Source: Dasypus novemcinctus
Taxonomy: Eukaryota; Chordata; Mammalia; Cingulata; Dasypodidae
Length of the DNA stretch: 64,000 bases
Direction of reading: 5' to 3'
Assembly: GCF_030445035.2 (NCBI RefSeq)
Contig: NC_080673.1
Coordinates: 37,320,365-37,384,364, forward strand
Notes under the pieces: generated by a model
The model's input: only the letters and a program-made list of their open reading frames with translations
What the model was told of the DNA's origin: nothing
The model's database searches: none
Program-made: the position numbers and the translations under genes
Part shown: positions 1 through 12,100 of the stretch, in pieces
Position numbering within the stretch: position 1 is the first letter of the stretch
How the letters are laid out: the number at the start of each line of letters is the position of its first letter

Positions 1-401
1 TCCTAGGGGTTTTAGGCAGTTAAATAAGTTCATATATTTAAAGTGACTAAAACGGTCTTAAGCACTATGTAAATGTCTTTATTCTTTGTATTACATAGCA
101 TTATTCACAGGCAGATAATTTTATTTATTCACATATTTATTTATAGTACCAATCCTCCCAAACTTTACAGTTTAGTTGGGGTGCTGTATATAATTACAGT
201 AAGAATGAAGAAAAGTGGGCATGGAAGTTTACCTGAGGGAATCAAGGAAGGCCTCTTGGAGTAGATGAAGATAATAGCAATAACTCTGTCAAATATTGGT
301 AGTCACAGGACTCTTGATTGCAAGTGAGCCAACTCAAAAAAACTTCAGTGGAAAGGGGAATTTACGGCCTTATTGACAAGGATGTCCGAAGGCTTTGCTT
401 T
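1..401. other. MAP9 intron sequence, nothing recognised
   Basis: AT-rich intronic DNA upstream of the first exon in the window. I see no exon matching the preceding part of MAP9 and no clear repeat family. Confidence 0.4.
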
Positions 402-842
402 AGGTGTCCTTACATTTATTTATTTATTTTTAATTTTATTTATTTATTTCTCTCCCCCCCTCCCCACCCCTGTTGTCTGTTCTCTGTATCTATTTGCTGC
501 ATCTTCTTCTTTGTCCACTTCTGTTGTTGTCAGCGGTATGGGAATCTGTGTTTCTTTATTGCGTCATCTTGTTGTGTCTTCTCTCTGTGTGTGCGGCGCC
601 ATTCCTGGGCAGGCTGCACTTTCTTTCATGCTGGGCGACTCTCCTTATGGGGCGCACTCCTTGCGCGTGGGGCTCCCCTACGCGGGGACACCCCTGCGTG
701 GCAGGGCACTCCTTGTGCGCATCAGCACTGGGCATGGGCCAGCTCCACACGGGTCAAGGAGGCCCGGGGTTTGAACCGGGGACCTCCCATGTGGTAGACG
801 GATGCCCTAACCACTGGGCCAAGTCCACTGCCCAGGTGTCCT
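402..842 (-). mobile_element. DAS-type tRNA-derived SINE, minus strand, with target-site duplication
   Basis: Read on the minus strand, the element starts with a tRNA-like head: A-box-like TGGCCCAGTGG at 811-821 and B-box-like GGTTCAAACC near 768-778. A body with repeated 'cactcc/gtgcgc' segments follows, then a G-rich stretch and an A-rich (TAAA)n tail at 411-460. The 9-nt duplication aggtgtcct flanks it at 402-410 and 834-842. This sequence type is characteristic of armadillos and is the main evidence for the organism. The short ORFs across it are not genes. Confidence 0.88.
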
Positions 843-1342
843 CAGGTTTAGATCAGTACATTGTGAATGTCATCTAGATTCTGGCTACTTTTCTTCTTTA
901 CTTCTGCCCTGAATCCCTTCTCTCCCCTTTCAACCCTCACACACTCACTCCACCTCTTAGCTCTGTTTTTCTCTGTTGGCCAGCCTCATTTTCTCCCAGT
1001 CCTTCACTTGACCAGAAGGAAGCCCCCAGCAGTTTCCATATTAGACCCTTCCAACTCCAAGACTTTAAAGGCACAGTCTCAAATATTCCAACTCTAAAAA
1101 AGAAAAATACTGGTGCGCTTTTCTCACCTTACCAAACACCCGCCTATGAGCCTGCTGTGAACAGGGCAGTTGTATGCTCTAGAATAAGCCGGGGGTGGGG
1201 GAGGGGCATCATGTGTCCACACTTCTCACTGGGCGTGGGGGAGATATTCATTAATCCACCAAAATCACATGGATGTTGTGGAGGAGAAACTCCCTTTAAG
1301 AAAGCAGAAATGATAAAAAAAAAAGCTTACCACAGTTATTAA
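843..1342. other. MAP9 intron, unclassified
   Basis: Pyrimidine-rich stretch (about 880-1080), then mixed sequence with a short G-rich run near 1190-1205. No exon or repeat is recognised. Confidence 0.3.
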
Positions 1343-1545
1343 TATTCATTGAGCACTTGCTGTGTATCCAATACTGTGCTATGTAATTTGCATATATTTT
1401 TTTACATAAATGATATCACTGAAGTCTTCTCACCTTGAATTCTTAACATTTTACTAATGAGAAAACCAAGGGATCTAAGCTCTATCCAAGGTTACCAAGC
1501 TGCCTCAGTGTCGGAGCCAAGATCTAGCTAAGCATTACACAATAG
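1343..1545 (-). repeat. MIR SINE fragment
   Basis: The + strand reads as the reverse of the MIR core: TGAGCACTTGCTGTG near the start, then a segment like 'gagaaaccaagg...ccaaggttaccaagctg'. Old and diverged. Confidence 0.65.
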
Positions 1546-1559
1546 TCTGCTTAGTTTTG

Positions 1560-2000
1560 TCTTTGTGGAGGAGCAGACATTCTAGGTAGAGGGATCAGCA
1601 TGGGTAAGGGTGTGATAGCTGGAGGGATTGGGCTGTGACTGCAGAACAACAGTCAGCTCAGCATTTCAGGAACCAAAATCACAAAACGGGCCTGCCAGGA
1701 GACAAGGCAGTGTAGGCAGCCAGGGACAAGACCATGAAGCACTTTTGTATTGTTCGAAGACACCTTTTTATTCTGTAGGATTGGATGATGGGGAACGATT
1801 GAAGAATTTTGTGGAGGGAGTGACATGATCTGGTTTGCACTTTATAAATGTCACTGAGGCAGTACTTTAGGAAAGAGGATAAGGAGCTGACAGTGGGGAT
1901 GGAGAAAGTGGGGTTAGTGAGAAATTTTAGCAGGTAGGAACAGTAGGGTTTGCTGATGTTTTGGTTCTAGGGGGAAGTGTGCGAGGAATCTAGGATGCCT
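1560..2000 (+). repeat. Ancient mammalian interspersed repeat, family not assigned
   Basis: Contains the recognisable phrase gagtgacatgatctggttt (1819-1837) and the following 'gataaggagctgac...gtttgctgatg' context seen in an old mammalian repeat. The same family appears at 59570-61090. I cannot name it without a library search. Confidence 0.45.
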
Positions 2001-2369
2001 CTTGGATTCAACATTTGCCAGAATTTAGAAAACAGCAAAAATTGGCAATGAAACTTTTACAGTGGTACCTATTTGCTATGGTTTTAGGAAGGTGTTAATT
2101 CGTCTTGAAGTTTTTTTTCAGAAGAGTGTGTTGACAGAACGACAGGTAACTGAATATGTATAACAGGAAAATTTAGGCAAGAGGTATGTAAGTGAAAAAC
2201 TTTCATAATCATAATTGTTTTAGCACTGGAAGCATATCAGCATTAAATTCTTATTTTAAACTTAGCAGTAATGGAAAAAGTAATGGAAATTTTAGTAACT
2301 GTTAGAGAGGTCTTATGGCTTCAAGAATGATCCCTTACAAAGCATCTAATTCTGCTTTCTACCTTTGAG

Positions 2370-2580
2370 AGTTAGCTATTCTATTCCCTGCTTGCCCGCA
2401 TCATCTTCATACTTGCAGCACCTACCTTTGTTTTGCCACTTTATTTGTTTAGAAATGTCTCCCTCAGCCTGTAAAGTCATTGGTCAGAGCCACTGCCATT
2501 GTCTTGATTACGAGCACCAGTAATGTCAGCGTAAGTACAGGGCCTGGCGTCCCGTACTCAGTAAATGTTTGATGCTGGAG
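2370..2580 (+). repeat. L2 LINE 3'-end fragment
   Basis: Ends with a diverged copy of the L2 terminus ('cagggcctggcgtcccgtac' followed by TCAGTAAATGTTTGATG). Plus orientation, strongly diverged. The rest of 2000-2890 shows nothing else recognisable. Confidence 0.5.
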
Positions 2581-2893
2581 GTAGAAACTGGGCAAGGGTT
2601 TTGTTTTGTTTTGAGTTATTTCTTTTAATGCCATGAGAGTTCATGAAATTGAAAAGTTAACTTCTCACAAAAATTAAGTATACTAATTATTTCCAGGACA
2701 GCAACTTTGAAAAACTGTTGATTGTGAAGTGCTCTCACTTGTGGTGCCTTACTGCATAGAGAAGAGCCATGGCTCCCAACTCTCCAGGGCAGAGAGCCAA
2801 GGCACCCGGGCACAGGAGGGGAGGAGGGCAGCACCCTGGGGCGCATCTCAAGTCATAGTCATTTTTTCTCTGCACCCCCATTTCCTTTCTCAG

Positions 2894-3123
2894 CAGAAAA
2901 CAGCAGCAGCCTTGAAGCAGATGACCACGTTAAACCTTTACCTCGGCCAAGGACCATGTTAAAAAAGAGTAGTCACAGAAAGGAGGAAGACACTTTAGAA
3001 GATAAAGAAACCACCCTCAGTGAAGAATCAGCCTCGCATTCTCCATCTTCTTCCCTCCCAAGGCTGAATGGCAGATTATTAGAAGCTGAGAAAAGATCTT
3101 GCTCTGAAAACTTTGATTCTGAG
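2894..3123 (+). CDS. MAP9: MAP9 exon (first in window)
   Basis: Encodes an acidic stretch beginning [20 protein letters not shown] and ending SENFDSE, equivalent to human MAP9 from about residue 160. The upstream sequence ends in a pyrimidine run followed by CAGCAG, so the exon may start at 2894 or 2897. Both keep the frame and differ by one residue. The donor is GAG|gttagc after 3123, leaving phase 0. The open frame runs on into the intron to 3336, but the protein match stops at the donor. Confidence 0.9.
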
Positions 3124-6100
3124 GTTAGCAAGACTGCTGAATTTTTAAATTGTGTTCATGAGAGAATTAAGGAGGGGGAGGTGGAAGGAGGGAGGGAGAG
3201 AAAGAGAAGGGAGAAAGAGAATGAAAGAGAATGTATGTGCATATTTGTTTTACATGTTTTCTTTAGTAATAAGGAGATAATTTTAATTATTTTTATACAC
3301 TATATTGCAATGAATCTGATCTATTGTCAGATGTAGCATTATTTAGGTAGACTAAACCTCTGCCAATTAAGCTGTAATACCAACTATAATATGCATTCAC
3401 TTTCAGAGAAAGGAAAATAGGGGGGATATTTTGCTTGTGAATCTGTGCAATACTGTATATCTGTAATTATTAGAACTTATATTTTACTTATATATTTTTG
3501 AATTATGTAATTTATGGCTAAGGACAATATAGACGTGCTATTTTATTCATTTGCTTTTATTCACTCAAAATGTGTTTTGAATGTTGCCCTGTATTCCTAA
3601 GGAATTGTCAAAATGAGATGAAATGTGATCCTTCTGCTTCCCTTTAAGAATTTTACTGTCTATTGTTGTTAGAGAAAAATGCTTTATTTGTCCCCAGTCT
3701 ACATTTCACTCTGGAGGAGTGAACTTCCACCTCACATTTCTGAAAGGAAAAGTATATGGAGAACATTCCTTCTCCATAATCTATTTGGGCACGTTGGGGA
3801 AAAGGAACTAGATGGTGCCTGGCATAGCCTCTTTCTTTTTCTCTTGTCTACAATATCATGCTGGAAGGATCAGCAACCTGGGAGAGAGTGCGAAAGGGGC
3901 GGGAGGATCTACTTTGCTCTGACTAAATGGATAAATCTCTCTAATTCCAAGCTTAAGTATTAGGAAGCACAGTTGTCTACTGATTCAAATCTTGTTCTAT
4001 AATTCAGCTTTATTTGTAAAGCTGACAATTTGATATATAACTCTGTCTCTTATTTCATAATTCTTCCAAAAATCTGGAGACGAGATATTATTATCAAACA
4101 CATTTTTTTTTATATTTAGTAAAATTACCTGGTTAATTGGGTACCAAACCTTAAATGGTATTTTCTAGCATTTTCATGTCTCTTGATTTAAAATAAGTAT
4201 TCTTAAAATTTTTATAGTATGTCATACTGTGACACAAAATATTTTAGAGAAATATTTAACCATAATCCCACCACCAAAAAACAATTATGTCCCTCTTATA
4301 CTTTCTAGGCTCTTTACTTATATTTATTTAACATATTTATCATTTTAGGGTTCAGAATATTTTGTATCATGCTTTTTCTTTGTCTTTTTGTGTTAGATCA
4401 TCAAGTGTTTGCATAATGCTAGAGGGCCTTGGGACCACAGTCACTAGAATGAGTATAAAATCCATAACTTAGAATTATTATTTTATTGTTGGGTATTTTG
4501 GATATTTCTATTTTCAGCAATCTGAAATTTCCATATTCCTCATTATAAGAACCTTCCTAACTATGCTCTAAATCTTCTCAACTCTTACCTCCTCAAGGAT
4601 TTCCTTTCTTTTCGTTCAACCCTCTGTCTCATTTATCTAAGATTTTTGCTTGTCACTGGTGTATTTTACTATGCCACATTTAACCATGCTCAAGCCTCTT
4701 TAACTTTGTGTAAACTCTCCTGTTACCAAGTCTCTCCCCCTCCTACCTTACATTCCTGCAGATGTCACAGCCACTTGTTGAGAGGGTGAGGTACATTTGC
4801 TTTTTCACCAAGTCCTCACTTCCCACCTTTCCTCAGTTTATCACAATCTGACTTTTCCCTTTATCACTTTACTAGCATTATCTTTGCAACAATCTCTGCT
4901 AAAATCACTGATGGTCTTCTAATTGCTAATCCAATGGGCATTTGCACTCCTTACTTTGACCATCAGTTTTGACCTTTTCTTTAGACAGTGTTATATACAT
5001 TGAACACTTCCTCGTTCTCAAACTGTCCTCTTCCCTTGGATAATCCTTTTCAGCTTTCTTTGCTGCATCTCCTTCCACTTACTGGTGTTTCATCAGTGCT
5101 CAGTTTAGAGCTCTGTTCTCTTTTCACTCTGTGCACAACCAAGAAGAATTGCATTTTTCCCATTTCAGTTCATCTATATATTCAGCCCAGATCTTTCAAG
5201 CCCACGACCCTTATTGGCAATTAACTACTTCACATCAAGAGCGGGCGACCCCTGGCATGTAAAATTCAACCTGCCCAAAACTGAATGTTTTATCTTTCCC
5301 CCCAAATGTGGCCCCTTCAGTTTATCTGTTAACGATAACATCATCTCTCTGACATTACTATCTAAGGACATTTTTAAGAAAACTGAGCATCATGAAAATA
5401 TTCTCCTATATTTTCTTGCAGATGTTTTGTAGTGTTAACATTTATGTTTAGGTCTTTGACCCATCACAGTTTTTTTATTTTTATTTTTTATTACAAATCA
5501 ATTTTTAAGTATGGTGTAAGGTAAGAATTGAACTTTTTTTGTACCGTACAATCAGTTGTTTTTGAAAAAAACATTTTTTTAAAAGACCCTCCTTTCCTAA
5601 TTGAAGTTCTTTGGTGCCTTTGTTTGAAAATCAGTTGATCCATATAAGTTTGAGTCCATTCTGCACTGTGTGCACTGATCTATATGTCTGTCTTTATAGC
5701 AGTACCTCACTGCTGTGATTATTGAAGCTTTATGGTAAGACATGAAATCCAGTAGTATAAATTTCCATGTTCTTTTTCAAGATACAGTGTTACCAGATGG
5801 CTCTGGATTCTGGGCTTCTAGGTTCTTGGCTTATGTCGCATAAAAGAATTTAAGGACATGCCATAGGGTAGGCAAGGAAATAAAGAGTTTATTAAGAAAC
5901 AAGAAAACGAGAAAAGTACACAGCACAAGGCATGGATCTCGGGCCTTCTGCAGGGTGAGTTGCACTGCTAGGGCCCCAGGTCAGGCCTTTTTAAAGTCTA
6001 TTTGCTGTTCTGATTTGTTGCCCCACCTGTCATTTCTCAGGGGCCAATGGTGGGGCCTTTTGAAGATACCCATTTATCCCTCTTGTTCCAAGTGAGATTG

Positions 6101-9100
6101 TTATGGCTGGGATCTTGCAGTGTCTTTCCAGCAGCCTTCTTCTCAGGTGGTTTCCAGGCAGGATTTCACAGCGATGTGGTCTCTTGGCCACATTGTCTGC
6201 TGGGCCAGCTGCCTTCCCCCTTTTCACTACACTAACCTGCCTCAACTTCCCCCTCAGAGGGTTTATACCCTTATTCTTAAGGTGGCTATTTCCTGCTGGT
6301 AGGGGGAGTAGGCCCTACATGACAAGGTGTTAAACCCTCTAGCTGTTCTGTTGTGGTTGAGGGAAGGTAGCACCCTGGTTGGAACTGGATAAAGTCCCTG
6401 CATGACTAATAAAGTGTTGACTCTGTAAGAAATAAACTTAATTAGAATTTTGAAGATACATGGTCCTATTAAAAGCATAAAGATGGTAGTAAGCAGACCC
6501 AGAGAGGGGCCAGCCATGATATGCTGGACCATGAAAGTGAGAAAGACCAGGTACCTTCAGAGGCTGCATCCTCCCAAAGGTGATGGGAAACTGCATTCTT
6601 ATTCTTCCTTGAGTTCTTTCATGCAGTTGGTTAACTTTAGAGAGAGATTGTGGTAGACCTACTTGGTTTGGGTATAAACTGTTAACCCTAGTTCCCACAG
6701 TAGTGGTTATGCTTAGGACAGCTAGGAGAGATATGAAGAGAGGCACTGCCCTAGACATAAACTCACAAAGACAGCATAGGCAAAGCAAGACAGGCATATG
6801 GCAAGCAAAATAAAGACAGTACTTAATAGTCATTCCTTTATCTTGTAGGCATGTTCTTTAACTACTAAGAAAATGAATTAAATTTACCAGGACTTTAATA
6901 TGTTCAGTATTCCTCTGCATATGGTATAGAATAGAAAAGATATCATCATTATCATCAGGCAAATAGGTATAGTACTTAATACTAATCAACGCAGAAGTTC
7001 CTCTTTGAGCAGCAGTTAATAGAGCTAAGCTCCCGGTTTGCAATACCATGCATGTTGTCTCTCCATGGGAATAGGCCATAATGCCAGTTGTGTTGGTTTA
7101 AGTTCTTTTCACAGTACTCTTGTAATCATTGCTCCACTTGGTATGTTCTTCACACAGCCAGCATGTGGCAGCACAGTTGATCCTAGAGAGAAAGACTAGG
7201 AAAGTAAGGCTCCAGTATTTTACCAACCTGATGCATAGCATCCTTCGGCACTATGAATCAGCCAGTCTGGAGGCAATGTCCATTGTACATCTGGCCGTAT
7301 AGAGCCATTGCCAGCTACTGCAGTAGTATGAAACTACAACGTACTGTCTATCCGCTTACGGAGCTGTTGAAATGTGGTACATACTTTTATTGTTTTAGGA
7401 GTCTTGGTGACCAGTCTAGCCAATAACTCAAATGGAGAGGCAGCGTACTGAGTGCCTGGTTTGAATGCAGTTTGACAATATTGAAATCTTACTTTTTATA
7501 CACTTTCTAAACACTTTCAGTGCAATGTATCAAACAAACTTAACTTTTATCATGATTATGTTAATAGGTATTTTATTTTAGCAGTACAGAAAAAACTAGT
7601 TTCTCAATTATTTTATGAAAACTGAAGATTCCCAATGGAATCAGGTTATTTTTCTTTACCACCACTTAAGATGCAGATTGCAGTGGCCTTTGACAGGTTT
7701 CCTGTTGTGAAGTTACTTTTTTTATTAATTTAGGTTTCTAATTAATAATGGCTTCTTGGAATTAGCCATTTAAATGTTTCAGTTTAGAAAATGCTTTTAC
7801 AGGCTCTTTACAATTAACCATAACCACATAGACTGTTACTTTACCTTTAAATAAGTTTATTAAATTACAATTAACAACCAATGAAATTTATCCATTTTAA
7901 GAGAGGACAGAGCTACAGTTCCTTCTTTAACTTTATTTCATTAAACATGAGCTTACAATTTTTTATCACCTTAAAGATTTAATATATATTATTCTAATTT
8001 ATTTAATTAGTACTCATTAAACCTAGAGAGATAACATCCAAGCTAAATAAAATTGAAACAATTGTTGTTTACACAAGGAGTGTTTTTCCCTTCTTTTACA
8101 GGAGGCTAAAACCTCTTCTTTAATAAAATTCTAAAACTGTGAATAATCTTAAAAGCATACTGACTGCTAGATTCTGGAATACATTATAATCATTTAATTT
8201 GTTTTAATTATAATTTAGAAAAGATATTTCCATAGCTTTCAAGGACTTTTCCTATACTTACTGAAATTTGGTAATAGGATTATTGACCATCCTTGCTTTA
8301 AGGCTGTTAAAGATTTAAATTAGAGAATTACAGGACAAACTGATGATTAATTCCCCATCCTAAAAGATATAGTTTTAATCTGCCACATGTAGCCCCTCCC
8401 TCATAGCTCTTGCAAAGAGAAGGCCCTAGGAGGTGGGCAGGTCAAAGACCTTAGGAAAAACTTTTTTACTTTCCCAATATTTTCTATATTCAGATTTCTG
8501 TATGATCTTTCCATCCTGCTTAGCCTAATTTAGGCTTCAGGAATATTTATTCACACATTTAAGTGCATATTTAATTTTTAACAATTGGAATAGAACTCTT
8601 CAGAGTTTTAATTTGTTAATTTGATTTTACCATCCCAATGTATGAAAATATAGCAAATACAAATAGAGAATTAGACACAAAAACACAACTCACTGATGTT
8701 ACTTTTAACTTTGGTTCTTTTAGAAAATAAGCTTAACTGTAAAATAACATTTAAAAGATTTCTTTGTAGGCTATTTCTAATTAATTTGTACTGTGACCAT
8801 GCAGTTTTGCACAAGAATTTCATTCCTTTTAATTATTGTTTTATAACCAGATTTTCCCCAATGCTTTAAAATACAATTTGCAACTTTACTTCTGAGCTTT
8901 GCTTATTTCCCATTTGACTTTGACAGACCTTGGATGAGCAATACTAATTCCCGTATATACTCACTGAGGTCACTGAAGTTCAGGGAAACAAGGTTTTTCT
9001 CTTGACTCTCTGCTTTTAGGAGCATCAGCACTCAGGTGGGAGAGGCCTCACTCCCCAGTCTTCAGAGATAACAGGACTCCAGGACTGGAAAAGTGAATGT

Positions 9101-12100
9101 CCTACCCCAAGGCAGGCAGCAATCTAGTCCACACCCGGAGTCACAAGAGACAGCAGGGTCACTAATACCAGTGGAAGTTCAGGAGACAGGATGGTCTCAA
9201 ATTTGCCTTCCCCTGAGCCTTGGTAGGCAGAAGTTGTCATGAAATAACCATAAGCAAAGGCATACTCAGTGCAGAATTATCATCATAATAGCTGAAGTCT
9301 AAGGCAAGGTGAAGCTAGTAAGCTAGTCACAAAATAACCATAATCAAAGGTAAGTTTAATTTATAATTACCATTAGTATGGCACGTATACACAAAGATGT
9401 GGTTAGACCTGAAGTAACCATAAACAATGTTAAATTAATCTAAGATTACCATCAGAGTAGTAGGTCCTAGGTTAAATCCACCCAGTTATCGCAATTTCAG
9501 CTTTTGCTGTTTTATATCACTGTATAGTGATTTTCTTCTAAGATTTTACTTTAGAACAAACTGGGCACTTTTATTTATTAACTAAGCAGCTAAAATGATT
9601 TTATTAGTAACAACATTGCTAAGTTTTCCCTCTTTTCCAGCAGTAGAATTAATTTCATGTGATTTCTCTTATACATCAAGTTCAATTGCAAGATAGTATT
9701 GACACTTGACTCAATTTTAGGTTACCTTTCACCTATTTTCAATTTGTAATAGGCAAATCCCAAATTTGATTTACAAGTTCTTAGGCACTAGCAGACTGAC
9801 AAAGTTAAAGCAAGCACAGATTAGAAGAGAGAATTTTACAGATTTAGTTTAGGGAAAGACCTGCCTTAACAATCACCTCAAGACAAAGCTTCCAGTGTCC
9901 ATCCATGGCAGAAACCTCATGCAGGACCTGACAGCTGCCTAGGAAGATCCCTGGCAACTGCTAAGCATGGATGTGAGGGGTCCAGAGAAGCCCTGACCCC
10001 AATGAGACAAGAATTCGGGCTGCATCCAGTTACCCCCTGGCAGGGGCAAGGCTTTTTTGCAAGAAGGATTAGAGTGTTACAAGGGAATAGGCAGGGGGCT
10101 AGGAATAGTCAGGAACCTTTTAATCTCATTGATGGCACTTGTGGAGGTTCCTTACTCTAAGGGGAGAGTTTAGTAAATGGCCTAGCTCGGATTCCCCATT
10201 GATTCACCATTCACTCATTAGGCACAACCGAGGTTAGGAGAGGTCCAGCCTGCAAGCCAGGATTGAGTCATTGGCTCCAGTGTTAATTAAGAAATTAACA
10301 ATCTTACCTGCCCTGGCTAGGGTCACCCAGGGCTATCTGGTTGGTGGTTCATGGGTGGCTTCAGACTCCTTCCATCCTCCCCTGGGGCAAGGCCCCAGCG
10401 GGCTGGGGGGGTGGTGGGGGTGAAGCAGTTTGGGGCCAGGCTGACAGGAGCCTGGGTTCGGGTAACCTCAGGTGACCATGCCTTAAATGGCTACAGTTAA
10501 AAGGTGAGCCTGCCCCAGACCCTGTGCTGGCCCCACCTTCATCTTGGTGGTGTAGTCACGACTGTTGAAAACTGAGAAGGCTGTTTCTAAAAGGGAGTTA
10601 ATGGAAGTTTGGGGGCCCAGGGAAAGCCTCTGCAGCTTTCTACAGATATCCAATGCAGACTTTGGGTTTCTAGGTTCTGGCTCTGAGTCGTTTCCCTGAG
10701 CTTTTGATGAGCGGTTTGGCAGTGCTGTTTCCTCATCCACTTTAAGGAAATATGACCTTGTGGTCTCTGGCCCTCAGGTCTGTCTGTCCTCTTCTTCTCT
10801 CTTACACAGATTTAACTGCGATTCAGGGTCCCACTCTTGGCCATCCTGTGCCTACATGGTATAGCAGGAAAAGATTAGCCTCTTTCTTTTTAGACGATCA
10901 GTAGGCAGGTTGTCCTAATTAGAAAGCACCCATTATCCTAGGGGAGGATAAATGCTCTTGCCAGTCTGGGTGGCGTCCCACCACTAGACTTGGTCAAATG
11001 GATTGCTTGCCGAGCCAGAGTCCTGGAGATCGGGAGCCCTGCTCACTGTCCCCGTGTTCCAGGGATTGGGAACCTTATGTCCCCAGAACCTTTTGAGGTC
11101 TTGTGAGCCATCTGGGTTCAATTCCCAGATTGAACACCTAAGCCAGGCTGACCCTAGGAAAGGGACTGGCTAGGGACCTTTCTTTTTGCCTACTTTGCGG
11201 AGGTCTTAGGAGATGGCTACGAATGAGCTTACCTCAAAGCTACTCCCAGGGGCCAAGTTCCTCCATTTAACCCAACATTTAAAGTCCATTAAGAAGCAGA
11301 GACTGATCTGTGTCTTATAGGCAAACAGCCTTAGGGGCCCCACATGTAATGGATTAAGAGGAAACTTTAGGACCTCCTGGGGCTGAGTAAGGAACAAACT
11401 TTTCGGCACAGCCCAGGATGAGAGTCTTGGGGCTTCACTAATAAAACAAAAGAAGGAACCAGACCCGCTTTAATTAAAACACCAATCTTGGGTGGGGTCA
11501 GGGAGCACCACTTGCCTCTCTGTCTCCTAGCTTGGTTCACCAAATAGTGTTACTGGGTTCTGGGCTTAGGGTAGGCAAGGGAGTAAAGAGTTTATTAAGA
11601 AACAAGAAAACGAGAAAAGTACACAGCCCAAGGCATTGACCTCAGGCCTTCTGTAGGGTGAGTTGCACTAGTGGGACCCCAGGTCAGGCCTTTTTAAAGT
11701 CTGTTTGCTGTTCTGATTGGCCACGCCACCTGTCATTTCTCAGAGGGCCAATGGTGAGGCCTTTTGAGGATATTTGGGACTTTTCCTCTCCTTCCAAGTG
11801 AAATCCTTATGGCCAGGATCTCATGGCATCTTTCCTGCAGCCTTTTTCTCAGGAAGTTTCTGGGTAGGCTCTCACAGCCATGTATGTGGTCTGCAGGGCC
11901 AGCCTTCCCGGTTTCACTATACTAACGTGCCCCAATATTTGACTTTTCTTGGATCTTTATATAGCAGTATACATTTCACAGTCAGCTTGTTGCTTCCTCT
12001 TAAGGAAAAAGCCTACTTATTTTATGTTTTGGATTGCACTGAATTTATAGATTAATTTGTGAGTGGATACCTTAGCAATATTGAATTTCCAAACCATGAA

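Larger units (their letters stand above)
5788..11934 (-). mobile_element. Decayed class I (gammaretrovirus-like) endogenous retrovirus
   Basis: Two direct repeats, 5788-6244 and 11548-11934, share long near-identical blocks (such as aagagtttattaagaaacaa) and begin TGTTAC and end CA, as LTRs do. Between them, minus-strand relics of Gag (about 10483-10740) and the Env transmembrane subunit (about 6263-7080) lie in the expected order. Nothing recognisable as Pol was seen in 7080-10480, which contains a very AT-rich 1.4-kb stretch. All frames are interrupted, so this is an inactive fossil lying antisense to MAP9. Confidence 0.8.

Noticed and set aside
318..877. Several overlapping ORFs of 100-160 codons
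   Set aside because: They lie across a DAS-type SINE and recur, shifted, in the copy at 38636-38959. SINE translations, not genes.
3124..3336. Extension of the MAP9 exon frame into the intron
   Set aside because: The MAP9 match ends at the GT donor after 3123. The rest encodes purine-tract Lys/Arg/Glu residues with no match.
10483..10740. Possible host gene exon of 85 codons
   Set aside because: The pattern fits the end of retroviral capsid, and it lies between paired LTRs in the expected order.
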